From CAZSXU01 sp964610505 (GTDB taxonomy: Bacteria > Arandabacterota > Arandabacteria > JAGLYR01), in the NCBI GenBank assembly GCA_964610505.1, contig CAZSXU010000036.1, positions 1 through 33,164 on the forward strand: a DNA stretch of 33,164 nt, written 5' to 3'. Both the position numbers and the translations under genes were made by a program. Positions 24,851-31,927 of this stretch are shown here, one piece after another (within the stretch, counting starts at the first letter, position 1; each line of letters starts with the position of its first letter). The notes beneath the pieces are model-generated. The model did not search any database. It was not told where the DNA came from and saw only the letters and a list, made by a program, of their open reading frames with translations.

Positions 24851-24879
24851 TTGCGCATGCGGGGGGAGGCGCGTATTAT
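24851..24879 (+). promoter_or_regulatory. Candidate tRNA-Lys promoter with GC-rich discriminator
   Basis: TTGCGC (24851-24856), a 17-nt spacer, then TATTAT (24874-24879), followed by GGCGGCGGG. A GC-rich stretch after the -10 box is typical of stable-RNA promoters under stringent control. The start would be near 24886, leaving a leader of about 155 nt that contains two hairpin-repeat copies before the tRNA. Confidence 0.55.
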
Positions 24880-24908
24880 GGCGGCGGGATGTGAAAGGAA
24901 GACCCGAA

Positions 24909-24969
24909 AATAGACAATCGACAATAGGGGAGTTCGCAACGACAGCCCTTCGGGTTCCCCAAGGAATAC
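24909..24969 (+). repeat. Heptad block plus degenerate 40-nt hairpin, copy D
   Basis: Heptads GACAATC and GACAATA, then GGG, then the 40-nt unit 24930-24969. The left arm GAGTTCGC and the inner GCCC-TTC-GGGT sit at the same offsets as in the other copies. The right arm (AGGAATAC) is damaged, so the outer stem is only partly paired. Confidence 0.5.
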
Positions 24970-24977
24970 CCAGAGAC

Positions 24978-25041
24978 GTAAATCGCAAATGGTGAATCGG
25001 GGAATTCGGGCCGACGGTCCGCTGGACCCGACACCGAATTC
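24978..25041 (+). repeat. Heptad block plus 40-nt nested hairpin, copy C, abutting tRNA-Lys
   Basis: Three heptads (GTAAATC, GCAAATG, GTGAATC) and GGG precede the hairpin 25002-25041. The outer arms are GAATTCGG and CCGAATTC; the inner stem is GGTCC-GCT-GGACC. The hairpin ends exactly at the base before the tRNA 5' end, so in a transcript it would form the immediate 5' leader removed by RNase P. Confidence 0.75.
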
Positions 25042-25114
25042 GGGCCGTTAGCTCAGTTGGTAGAGCACCTGCCTTTTAAGCAGGGAGTCGCAGGTTCGAT
25101 TCCTGCACGGCTCA
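25042..25114 (+). tRNA. tRNA-Lys (anticodon UUU)
   Basis: The full cloverleaf is 73 nt including the discriminator base: acceptor GGGCCGT with ACGGCTC (one G-U pair), D-stem GCTC/GAGC, anticodon stem CCTGC/GCAGG with loop CTTTTAA, variable GAGTC, and T-arm GCAGG-TTCGATT-CCTGC. The discriminator is A, and the CCA end is not encoded. A clear terminator hairpin follows 5 nt later. Confidence 0.97.
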
Positions 25115-25119
25115 TTCTT

Positions 25120-25152
25120 GACCCCACCGTTGATTTGCCTAACGGTGGGGTC
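25120..25152 (+). terminator. Hairpin terminator after tRNA-Lys
   Basis: Perfect 12-bp stem GACCCCACCGTT and AACGGTGGGGTC with a 9-nt loop, followed by CTTTCG. The T-run is short, but position and stem strength fit transcription termination. Confidence 0.75.
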
Positions 25153-25207
25153 CTTTCGTAGCCGTGCCCCTGTTTCTCTTACTCTTTCTCTCGGTGACAC
25201 GGGACAC

Positions 25208-25271
25208 GTAAGTCGTAAATGGTAAATGGGGGAGTTCGGATGGCTGGCCCTTCGGGCTCGCTGCCGAACTC
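25208..25271 (+). repeat. Heptad block plus 40-nt nested hairpin, copy B
   Basis: Heptads GTAAGTC, GTAAATG and GTAAATG, then GGGG, lead into the hairpin 25232-25271. The outer arms are GAGTTCGG and CCGAACTC; the inner stem is GCCC-TTC-GGGC. Every stem is fully complementary although its bases differ from copies A and C. Confidence 0.75.
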
Positions 25272-25274
25272 GAA

Positions 25275-25309
25275 GCGAGGCCGGGCGGCTGTTGCACGCC
25301 CGGCCTCGC
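25275..25309 (-). terminator. Hairpin terminator of the small lipoprotein gene
   Basis: Perfect 13-bp GC-rich stem GCGAGGCCGGGCG and CGCCCGGCCTCGC with a 9-nt loop, 30 nt beyond the stop of the leftward gene at 25340. Only a weak T-run (CTTCG) follows. Confidence 0.6.
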
Positions 25310-25339
25310 AACTGCGAGATCTTCTGGAATCGCGTTCTT

Positions 25340-25555
25340 CTAGCCCCAGTCGCCTGCCACGGCGCCGGGTTCTGAGGCGCTCTCCCTGGTGTCGTCCGCG
25401 TCGGCCTTCGGAGTGGGAGTCGCCTGCTCCTCATCCACGCTGGGTGGGACCGGCGTGGGATTGGTCGCATTGTCCGAATCGCCACCGCAGCCGACGAGGA
25501 AGGCAACGAACGCCACCAATCCCACAGCAATCAGGTAGCGTTTGACATTGCTCAT
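25340..25555 (-). CDS. Small lipoprotein, function unknown
   Basis: Predicted product is 71 residues from ATG 25555, preceded by GAGGAG. The type II signal peptide is MSNVKRYLIAVGLVAFVAFLV followed by a GCGG lipobox with Cys22. The mature part of about 50 residues is acidic, rich in Pro, Thr, Asp and Ala, and looks disordered. The frame is open upstream to 25660, but that part is noncoding in character. No family recognised. The flanking hairpin at 25275 marks its end, so it is probably transcribed alone. Confidence 0.65.
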   Translation of the reverse strand: MSNVKRYLIAVGLVAFVAFLVGCGGDSDNATNPTPVPPSVDEEQATPTPKADADDTRESASEPGAVAGDWG

Positions 25556-26041
25556 TGAATCACTCTCCTCGCTTGTAGGTAGTGCAGTGGAAGGCGTACC
25601 CCAGAGAGACGATCCAAGCGTAGTCCTGCTGAAGCCTACTCTCGTCCCACCGGCTTCCACTGCAGTGTGTCGTCCGGATCCATATGCAACGTCCGTGCCA
25701 GGTCGATCCGTGGGGTCAAAATGAGAAGTTCCCGATGTTCCTCGGAGTGGAAAATCGTTATTGGTTCTGGAGGGTGGGCCCGTAATGCACGATCAGTCAG
25801 TAGGTTACGAGGGTGCCGGCTGCCGAGCGAACGACAGTGCCGCCGGAGGTCGGAGAGCGCTGGGATGGAGACAAACGCGGTGGTTGTACCGGAGTGGGAA
25901 GCAAATTGCCATAATCGGGCTTCCCGGTTGCAGTGAGGATTGCAGATTGCCAGGCTCCGACCCGCCGGAGATCCTCGGATCGAAGCCGAGAAACTGACAA
26001 TAGACAATCGAGAATGGATTTCGGAGAGAGGTATCATGGAA
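25556..26041. other. Intergenic stretch without a recognised gene
   Basis: Several open frames exist on both strands, but none has a convincing ribosome site, domain or codon bias. The heptads GACAATA, GACAATC and GAGAATG occur at 25996-26016, followed by GATTTCGG, which is the left half of a hairpin-repeat copy without its inner or right stem. Confidence 0.5.
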
Positions 26042-26078
26042 AAGGCCCGAAAGGAGGAACACAGCGCCTCCGGGCCTT
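26042..26078 (-). terminator. Intrinsic terminator of the 26102 lipoprotein gene
   Basis: Read leftward, the outer stem AAGGCCCG with CGGGCCTT continues inward as GGAGG/CCTCC across a small bulge, and ends in GGGCCTTTTCC. It begins 24 nt after the stop. Confidence 0.8.
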
Positions 26079-26101
26079 CGTTTCTTCACCGGCGGGACAA
26101 C

Positions 26102-27055
26102 TTACCGCCGGGGGCTCAAGCAGCAAAACCCGAGGGGACTCCACTTTCTCGACGGCGGTGTCCGATCGCGGAGAACCGAGAATCTCTCGGCGGTCCGGTT
26201 GTCTCTCGAACTCCACTCAGAAGGGCCGGCTCCGTTCACTTTGACAACGGGATAGTCCACGCCGTCGAAGGTGCCGGACACCAGCACTCTCTCGGCGAAA
26301 TCCGTACCGCTTCCGGCCGTGACACGAATCATCCCGATTCCGGGCGCCTGCCAGGAGAAGCTCTCCGATTCGCCGGTGTACACGGACCCGGGAATGGCGT
26401 TGGTGGTATCGATAGTAGTTGTCCGTTTGACGTGGACCCGCTGTCGCTCCTTTGTCTTCAATACGTTGTAAAACGTCCCGGCAGGTACCGTCAGGCTGTC
26501 TTCAATCGCCAGATATGTGGTCCAGGATCGGAGCCAGAACACGTCCCGGAGTCCCTCGGCTTCGTACGTGAAGACGAAGCTCGAACCATCGGAGTCGAAC
26601 ACGCCGTTGATTCGAGGATTCTCGTCGGGGGCGATCTTCATCTTGGGCCTGAAGTAGTAGAGGGGTTCCCAGGTTCCCCCGCCTAAGATCTTGATCCCGT
26701 AAAGATACTGGCCGTTGGTATAGGACCGCATTTCTCCGAGAACGGAGAAGATGTTGTCCGGTTCCTCCTGGATGACCGTGCACTCGACCTCGGTCTGCTC
26801 CTCCGCGTCGAGGTCGAACACGGGCTCGGTTCCGACATACCAGGTGCTGGCATCGACGGTGTCGACAAAGGTCATCGATCGATAGGTCGCATAGAAATCG
26901 TCCATGCTGACCGGTGAATACAAAGAGAGATCCACCTCCGCCCCCAGCTCGGGTCCGGTCGTACCACCGTCGTCGCCCCCGCAACCGATGAGAGACAACA
27001 CCGCCGGAAGGACGGCGGCTACCAGAATCACAGAGAGCCCTTTTCGATTCGACAT
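26102..27055 (-). CDS. Lipoprotein, paralogue of the 28237 gene, unknown family
   Basis: Predicted product is 317 residues, with AGGAG nine bases before ATG 27055. The signal peptide ends in the lipobox SLIGC with Cys25, followed by a GGDDGG linker. The body looks beta-rich, with SWTTY, AIEDS and VPAGTFY at about 177-196 and YLYGIK near 118. All of these recur in the 28237 protein, so the two are paralogues. Residues after about 280 (SEWSSRDNRT onward) have no counterpart in the paralogue and may be a tail gained by loss of a stop. The VPAGTFY-V-LKT block also resembles that of other surface lipoproteins in this type of genome. Function unknown; outer-membrane location likely. Confidence 0.8.
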   Translation of the reverse strand: MSNRKGLSVILVAAVLPAVLSLIGCGGDDGGTTGPELGAEVDLSLYSPVSMDDFYATYRSMTFVDTVDASTWYVGTEPVFDLDAEEQTEVECTVIQEEPDNIFSVLGEMRSYTNGQYLYGIKILGGGTWEPLYYFRPKMKIAPDENPRINGVFDSDGSSFVFTYEAEGLRDVFWLRSWTTYLAIEDSLTVPAGTFYNVLKTKERQRVHVKRTTTIDTTNAIPGSVYTGESESFSWQAPGIGMIRVTAGSGTDFAERVLVSGTFDGVDYPVVKVNGAGPSEWSSRDNRTAERFSVLRDRTPPSRKWSPLGFCCLSPRR

Positions 27056-27463
27056 GCCCGGAATCTCCTCGTGCAGGGGAGAGAAAAGACGTCACCCTAG
27101 GCTAGCGGCTCCGGAGGGCAATGTCAATAGGCGCTCGCTGGAATTCTGACTGTGGGGTACTGTCAATGGACGCGCGCCGGAATTCCCGCCCGAGGACCGG
27201 CCGTGAAGCGCGGAACGTGCAGTTTTCCGGGAGGGGGTCTGGTCGGCGGTAACCGTAACGCTATTCCGATCAACGCGATCAGCGAAGGGAAGCGTACCGG
27301 AGTCCGTTTTCAGGGCGGATTCTCCGGTGCACCACGCGGGCGCAAGAAAAGGCCGTTTGTCTTGATCTCGGCCGCCCGGGGAGGTAAAGATTCTCCGAAG
27401 GACTGGTTCCCCGGCGCATAGGCCGATCCGACCGCCCCTGCACGACACATTGGACGGGAGAAG
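27056..27463. other. Intergenic region between lipoprotein and CYTH genes
   Basis: It holds the candidate lipoprotein promoter and two copies of a 25-bp imperfect repeat (27122-27146 and 27161-27185), both starting TGTCAAT and ending GGAATTC. The rest (27190-27463) shows no gene I can support on either strand. The 993-base leftward open frame crossing this area and the CYTH gene is a shadow. Confidence 0.5.
27099..27127 (-). promoter_or_regulatory. Candidate promoter of the 26102 lipoprotein gene
   Basis: Leftward TTGACA (27122-27127), a 17-nt spacer and TAGCCT (27099-27104). The -35 box is perfect and the -10 box weak. The start near 27092 leaves a leader of about 36 nt. Confidence 0.45.
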
Positions 27464-28006
27464 ATGCCGAAGAATATCGAATTCAAGGCAAGACTGCGCG
27501 ATCGTGAAGAGACCGAATGCCGCGTTCGGGGCATCGCCGACGGACCCGCGGAACGCATCCGCCAGGTAGATACGTTCTTTCGCGTCGATCGCGGGAGGCT
27601 GAAGCTCCGAGTGTTGGATGGTGAGCGGGGCGAGCTCATTTTCTACGAACGCTCCGACGCTTGCGGTCCGCGGGCTTCGACCTACTGGATCCACGGGACT
27701 TCGGATCCGGAAAGCCTGCAGGTACTTCTGTCCGCCGGTCTGGGCGCGAGAGGGACGGTGCGGAAGGAGCGATGGCTCTACCGCGTGGGGCGAACGAGAG
27801 TCCACCTCGACGATGTGGAGAGGTTGGGCGCCTTTCTCGAGATCGAGGTCGTCCTGTCGGAGGATGAGACCGAGGCGGAGGGTCGTGCCGTCGCGCTCCG
27901 GTTGATGGGCTTGCTGGGGGTGGGCGAATCGGATCTGGTCGAACACGCTTACATCGATCTCCTGGAAGAAATGGGGGTGTTGGAAGAGGAACGTAGCGAG
28001 CCATAG
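27464..28006 (+). CDS. CYTH-domain protein (class IV adenylate cyclase / triphosphatase superfamily)
   Basis: Predicted product is 180 residues from ATG 27464 with GGGAGA just upstream. The start MPKNIEFKARL carries the CYTH signature, with Glu6 and Lys8; the first Glu of the ExExK form is Asn4, a variant often seen in the bacterial NIE(I/F)KAR group. RIRQVDTFF, RLKLRVLDG and the acidic strand LGAFLEIEVVL complete the tunnel-fold core. Members hydrolyse or cyclise triphosphate substrates with divalent metal; the substrate here cannot be fixed. It sits alone on the plus strand between two leftward paralogous lipoprotein genes. Confidence 0.85.
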   Translation: MPKNIEFKARLRDREETECRVRGIADGPAERIRQVDTFFRVDRGRLKLRVLDGERGELIFYERSDACGPRASTYWIHGTSDPESLQVLLSAGLGARGTVRKERWLYRVGRTRVHLDDVERLGAFLEIEVVLSEDETEAEGRAVALRLMGLLGVGESDLVEHAYIDLLEEMGVLEEERSEP

Positions 28007-28115
28007 GAAATCGGGTGGACATGCCGAGGCCGCGTCCCGGCGGATTCTTACGATCGGGCGAGCGCGGACCCGAGCTTCCGGCACCTCAGGATTGGCGCGT
28101 TGTGTCGGGGAGCGG

Positions 28116-28147
28116 AAAAGGACCCGGCTCTGGGTAGCCGGGTCCTT
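28116..28147 (-). terminator. Intrinsic terminator of the 28237 lipoprotein gene
   Basis: Perfect 12-bp stem AAGGACCCGGCT and AGCCGGGTCCTT with a 6-nt loop. Read leftward it is followed by TT, giving a short CCTTTT run. It lies about 90 nt beyond the stop and would also be met by rightward transcription from the CYTH gene. Confidence 0.75.
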
Positions 28148-28236
28148 GAACCGTGTGGGTCGTTCCGTGTGTGTCCATCTTGCGTTTGCTCATGGCGGGC
28201 GGCCACCGTACGGGTACGGCGTCCGGCCCGCGGACT

Positions 28237-29064
28237 CTAGCGCGTCTCTTTGGGATACGACACTCCGGCGACCGTGCCGCGCACCATCTCCTTCTCGACG
28301 TGCAGGAGACTTCCATCCTCGATGATCTTGACGGCCCCGATCCCCTGTGCTCTCCAGGCCGTACTCGTCATCTCCGACAGGTTGTTGAACACCACGGCGG
28401 TTGTGTCGGCCGCCAGCGTCTGCTTGGTCGAGATTTTCATTTTCTCCTGGGTTTTCAGAACACTGTAAAACGTGCCGGCAGGAACCGTGATGCTGTCCTC
28501 AATCGCCACGTAAGTGGTCCAGGATCGGAAGGACTGGACCTGCCGGTACTCGGTTTCGAACATCGTGAATCGGGTGATCAGGCAGGAACACTTCGAATCG
28601 AATGTGCCGCCCAGCCGGGGATGTTCTTCGGGAGCCACCTGACGCCTCGGAATAAAGCGATACAGGGGGCCCCACCGTCCCGTCTCGTTGGTCTTCACCC
28701 CGTACAGGTAAGAGCCGCATTTGTAGACCCTGACGTCGGGTTCGTTGTTCCCGTCGGATTCCTCCTCGAACACCTCACAGTCGATAGAGATGTCCTGGCC
28801 GGTGTCCGGATCGTAGTCCAGCACCGTTTCCACGCTGCAGAAGCGTACACCCGACTCGAGCGGTGCCTTGTCTCGATTCACCGAATAGACGATCTCGTAG
28901 TCGTCGAGCGACGCCGGCTCATAGATGGAAAGGTCGATCTCTTCCCCCAGCTCGGCCGCTCCCGTGGGGCTCTCGTCGCTACCCCCACAACCGAAGAAGC
29001 CCGCGAGGGAGAGGAGGAGAACGGGCAAGACTCCTACACCAACACTCTTCTTCATGATTGCCAT
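28237..29064 (-). CDS. Lipoprotein, paralogue of the 26102 gene
   Basis: Predicted product is 275 residues. ATG 29064 has AGGAG eight bases upstream; an internal ATG at 29055 is possible. The signal peptide ends in GFFGC with Cys26. The body shares ELGEEIDLSIY, YLYGVK, SWTTY, AIEDS and VPAGTFY (about 181-200) with the 26102 protein. It contains additional Cys at about 76, 96, 116, 159 and 161 that the paralogue mostly lacks, suggesting disulfides outside the cytoplasm. No family recognised. It has its own terminator, and the CYTH gene separates the pair. Confidence 0.8.
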   Translation of the reverse strand: MAIMKKSVGVGVLPVLLLSLAGFFGCGGSDESPTGAAELGEEIDLSIYEPASLDDYEIVYSVNRDKAPLESGVRFCSVETVLDYDPDTGQDISIDCEVFEEESDGNNEPDVRVYKCGSYLYGVKTNETGRWGPLYRFIPRRQVAPEEHPRLGGTFDSKCSCLITRFTMFETEYRQVQSFRSWTTYVAIEDSITVPAGTFYSVLKTQEKMKISTKQTLAADTTAVVFNNLSEMTSTAWRAQGIGAVKIIEDGSLLHVEKEMVRGTVAGVSYPKETR

Positions 29065-29593
29065 GGTGAGGATCTCCTATACCAGGGGAGGTACGGACGT
29101 ACAGGGGAAGGACAAACCAGAACCGAAGATTGGGGTTTTTGCGGACCCGTTGCCGCCCTCGTCATTCCTACAAACTAGACGTCACGACATTCGAAAAGGT
29201 TGCACAAAAAGTTCTTCGATCCGTGGGGCGGAAACGCTCTCGGCCCTCCCTCGAGCGCCCTTTCGTGTGTCGACGCCCCGACCGATGCTGTAAGATGTTC
29301 GCCGTAGAGGGAGACGGCCCTGCGCCGGCCTCATATAGGAATACGACCGCGGGGTCCCGATTGTTTCGGAGAATCTGCATTTTTCTTTGCGGGCCCCGCT
29401 ACGGCCGGGGGACGAAAATCCTGTACATTCTCTGCAACTCGATGCAACCTGTGGACAGCAGGGCGCTTTCGAGATTCCGGAGGCTCAGCGGTACTCCGGG
29501 CCCGGGACCGGGGGATTCCACATCCGGCCCGACCGGCATCGGGCGGTCGGGTTCGGTATCCAATGCCCTCTGAGGGCGCAACGGGGGAGACGA
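29065..29593. other. Divergent intergenic region of 529 nt
   Basis: It separates the leftward lipoprotein from the rightward one and should hold promoters for both. I see no consensus pair. TGCAAC occurs twice (29434 and 29444), and GC-rich palindromic stretches lie at about 29387-29410 and 29495-29512. No gene is supported here. Confidence 0.4.
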
Positions 29594-30013
29594 ATGATGA
29601 GGATCTTGGCGGGTCTGGCGCTGTCGGTCCTGCTCCTGGCTGGATGTGGGGGCAGCAACGTGCATTTCATCCAGACGAACGATTCGTTCGTTCCGTCCGA
29701 GAGGCCGGCGGGGGCGGACATTCTGTTGCGGGAGGGGAAGATCACCCGACCGCATACGGTCGTGGGGGTCATCACGGCCGAGCTGGGAAAGAAGGCTCGG
29801 CGCCCCGAGCTCAACGCTCTCCTCGTCAAGAAGGCGAGGGACATCGGCGCGGACGGCGTGATGCTGGTCCAGTATGATATCGATCGTGACGTCTATCTGG
29901 AAAGGCATCACGGAGTCGTCGGCCGGGGACCGTGGCGGCGACGCGTGGTGGGGACCGCCCGGCGGGTGGCCGTGAAAAAGACGGCCAGCGCGATCGCCGT
30001 GGTGTTCGAATAG
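29594..30013 (+). CDS. Small lipoprotein, unknown function
   Basis: Predicted product is 139 residues. ATG 29594 is followed directly by a second ATG, and GGGGGAG lies just upstream. The signal peptide has lipobox LLAGC with Cys18. The mature part has VVGVITAELG, then KKARDIGADGVMLVQYD, then a basic loop and a final strand AIAVVFE. The alternation of strand, helix and GADGV recalls YbjQ- or RcsF-like small folds, but this is only a resemblance. The frame upstream to 29387 is not coding in character. A strong hairpin lies 24 nt after the stop. Confidence 0.72.
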   Translation: MMRILAGLALSVLLLAGCGGSNVHFIQTNDSFVPSERPAGADILLREGKITRPHTVVGVITAELGKKARRPELNALLVKKARDIGADGVMLVQYDIDRDVYLERHHGVVGRGPWRRRVVGTARRVAVKKTASAIAVVFE

Positions 30014-30037
30014 CTCGGTGATCCTTGTCTGGTGAAT

Positions 30038-30071
30038 GAACAGGGGCGGGTCCGAAGACCCGCCCCTGTTC
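30038..30071 (+). terminator. Hairpin terminator, 15-bp stem
   Basis: Perfect stem GAACAGGGGCGGGTC and GACCCGCCCCTGTTC with loop CGAA. It lies between the plus-strand lipoprotein gene and the convergent Cys-rich gene and could serve both. No T-run on the plus side. Confidence 0.7.
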
Positions 30072-30137
30072 CCGTTCCGGGGAGGTACCGGATGAACATG
30101 GATGGAGCCGTGGACGGGTGGGCCCCGTCCCTCGGTC

Positions 30138-31157
30138 TTACTCGCCGAACTCCCTCTTCAAACCGCCCCACGTGGTGCGGTCCGACCCGGTGGGTCCGCC
30201 GTTGTAGCAACCCAGCCAGCCGTCGCACGTCTCGTGGCAGGTGACGGTGCCGTCACAGGTGACCAGCCCGTCGCAGGTCGGCCAGGCGTCGCACGTGTTG
30301 TGACAGGTTTCCGAGCCGTCGCAGGTGAAGTTGCCCTGGAACGTGTACGGATCCTGGCAGCACTGCGGAGCGCCGTCGCATGTCTCATGATCGATGCAGG
30401 TGGAACTCCAACACGTGAACTGGCCGTTGCAGGTTTCTTCCCCGTGGCACGTGTACTGGGAATCGCACGTGTAGAACCGCGAACACGTGGCCACCGTCCC
30501 GCAGGTGGGCATGGCGGGATCGCAGGTCGCCTCTCCCTGGTTGTAGGTGAGGTCCCAGCAGTTGGGATCGTTGCGGTCGCAGGTTTCCGACGGGAACATG
30601 GTCTCGACGCCACAGTTCGGCCAACCCGAGCAGGTTTCATGGCAGGTGATGGTCCCGTCACAGGTGTAGTTGCCCTGGTATGTGTATTGGACGCATGCCG
30701 CGTCGCACGTTTCGGAGCCATCGCACGTCATGTACTCCTGATCGCACGTCGAATTCCAGCATGTGTCCTTGCCGTCGCACGTCACCTCGCCATGGCAGGT
30801 GTACTGCGAGTCGCATGTGTAGAAACGTGAGCATGTTTCCGTGGCGTCGCATGTGGCTATGCTGGCCTCGCAGGTGGGAGACCCCGCGTCGTAGGTGAGA
30901 TCCCAGCACTCCGTGTTATCCCGGTCGCAGGTGATCTCTCCGTAAACGGTGGCCTGTTTGCCTGCCGCCTGCGCTTCACTCACGCTGGTCGCAACGATTT
31001 CCTGCGTGACTCCTTCCAGTCGCGAGATGGCGTCGGAGAGCAGCGATTGGAACGCCGGTGAACCCGCGTGCGCCGTCGGATGAGTCCGGTCCGTCAGCAG
31101 GAACGAGCCCGTGACCGCCAGCGCCAGCAATGATCCCAGAATGATCGCTTTGCGCAT
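30138..31157 (-). CDS. Secreted cysteine-rich Thr-Cys hexad-repeat protein
   Basis: Predicted product is 339 residues. The ATG at 31157 has AAGGAGG eight bases upstream; the GTG at 31166 would lie inside that site. The signal peptide spans 1-31, with likely cleavage after AHA. A short helix-prone spacer (about 33-68) follows. The rest (77-317) carries 38 Cys, nearly all preceded by Thr and spaced six apart, as in TCDSQY, TCHGEV and TCDGKD. Two modules of about 110 residues (roughly 76-185 and 191-296) align closely, sharing CWDLTY, SRFYTCDSQYTCHGE and QGN-(Y/F)-TCDG, and an extra unit (TCDGLV) extends the second. The even Cys count and export suggest full disulfide bonding. The six-residue Cys period recalls insect Tenebrio-type antifreeze beta-helices; any function is unknown. 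Confidence 0.85.
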   Translation of the reverse strand: MRKAIILGSLLALAVTGSFLLTDRTHPTAHAGSPAFQSLLSDAISRLEGVTQEIVATSVSEAQAAGKQATVYGEITCDRDNTECWDLTYDAGSPTCEASIATCDATETCSRFYTCDSQYTCHGEVTCDGKDTCWNSTCDQEYMTCDGSETCDAACVQYTYQGNYTCDGTITCHETCSGWPNCGVETMFPSETCDRNDPNCWDLTYNQGEATCDPAMPTCGTVATCSRFYTCDSQYTCHGEETCNGQFTCWSSTCIDHETCDGAPQCCQDPYTFQGNFTCDGSETCHNTCDAWPTCDGLVTCDGTVTCHETCDGWLGCYNGGPTGSDRTTWGGLKREFGE

Positions 31158-31927
31158 CTGTTTCACCTCCTTTCAGATCTAGTTGAGAGCCCGATTCCCT
31201 CCCCGAATGCCGGAGACGGTGTCGCTCGGGTCCGTCGGGCCGGACGTCCCGAATCCGCAACCTTCCCGACAACTCCGAACGCTTCATTGAAAACGGTCGG
31301 CCCGCCCGCATCCCGTCCCGGAGATCGCATGGAATAGCAATGGATTACCCCACTCGACAGGTTCCACCTCCACTCCTGCTTCGGACCCGGGCGGAAAACC
31401 TAACAGGAAAACTCGGGGCAGTCGGAGAACGCGTGAGGGCGAACCTTGCGATTCGGTAGCCCGCCTCCTGGGAGACAACGGAACTGCTGTGGACTCGGCT
31501 TCCGGGGGGCAAAGCACAATCGATCTACGGTAGTGTCAAGGGTTCTGCGCGAATTCGTGCAGAGGGGACAATCTACTTCCAAGTTGCGACGTCGGCAGGC
31601 TGCGTGCTAAAGTGGCTGCGTGTCGCGTCCGAGAATCCCTTCATAGGGGCGCTGTTGAAGGAATTCTCCTCGCGGTCCCAGGGTCTCTCAAGACGGCCCG
31701 GGGTACCTTCACGTGTCGTCTTGACGGACCGGGTCCAGAGCGGGGGGTCTTTCAACAGCCCCACAGACCGCCGGTCTTGCCCGCCGGGCCGTCCGTGGGA
31801 CTTCCTGGTACACTCCTGCCCCAGAGGCAACAGAACCGGCATGATGGTCTCGAGTGTTGAAATTCGCTGAACACAGAACCGGCATGATGGTCTCGAGTGT
31901 TGAAATTCGCTGAACTCGGAGGAGTTC
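31158..31927. other. Intergenic region of 770 nt
   Basis: No gene is supported on either strand. Leftward TTGACA at 31534-31539, next to a GAATTC box, resembles the repeats at 27122 and 27161 but lacks a good -10 box. Near the right end are two perfect 43-bp tandem copies (31830-31915), followed by the ribosome site of the methyltransferase gene. Confidence 0.5.
31830..31915 (+). repeat. Perfect 43-bp tandem duplication
   Basis: Copies 31830-31872 and 31873-31915 are identical, each from ACAGAACCGG to CGCTGAAC. The second ends 12 nt before the methyltransferase ATG, so the duplication extends its leader. The lack of any difference points to a recent event or an assembly artefact. Confidence 0.85.

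Noticed and set aside
24656..24988. N-terminal extension of the first kinase
   Set aside because: It lacks kinase-family similarity, crosses candidate promoters in both directions, and the ATG at 24655 has a good ribosome site and aligns with its paralogues.
24909..25271. CRISPR-like array suggested by repeated short words near tRNA-Lys
   Set aside because: Units are hairpins with heptads at irregular spacing and no uniform spacers; no cas genes are in the window.
25048..25530. Leftward open frame of 160 codons
   Set aside because: It runs through the tRNA-Lys, its terminator and hairpin repeats; the terminal CRNRTCDS-type string is the usual translation of tRNA sequence.
25667..26244. Several plus-strand frames of 80-250 codons between 25.7 and 26.7 kb
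   Set aside because: No ribosome sites or recognisable content; they overlap the leftward lipoprotein gene or its terminator.
27092..28084. Leftward open frame of 330 codons
   Set aside because: It is antisense to the clearly recognisable CYTH gene and has no recognisable content.
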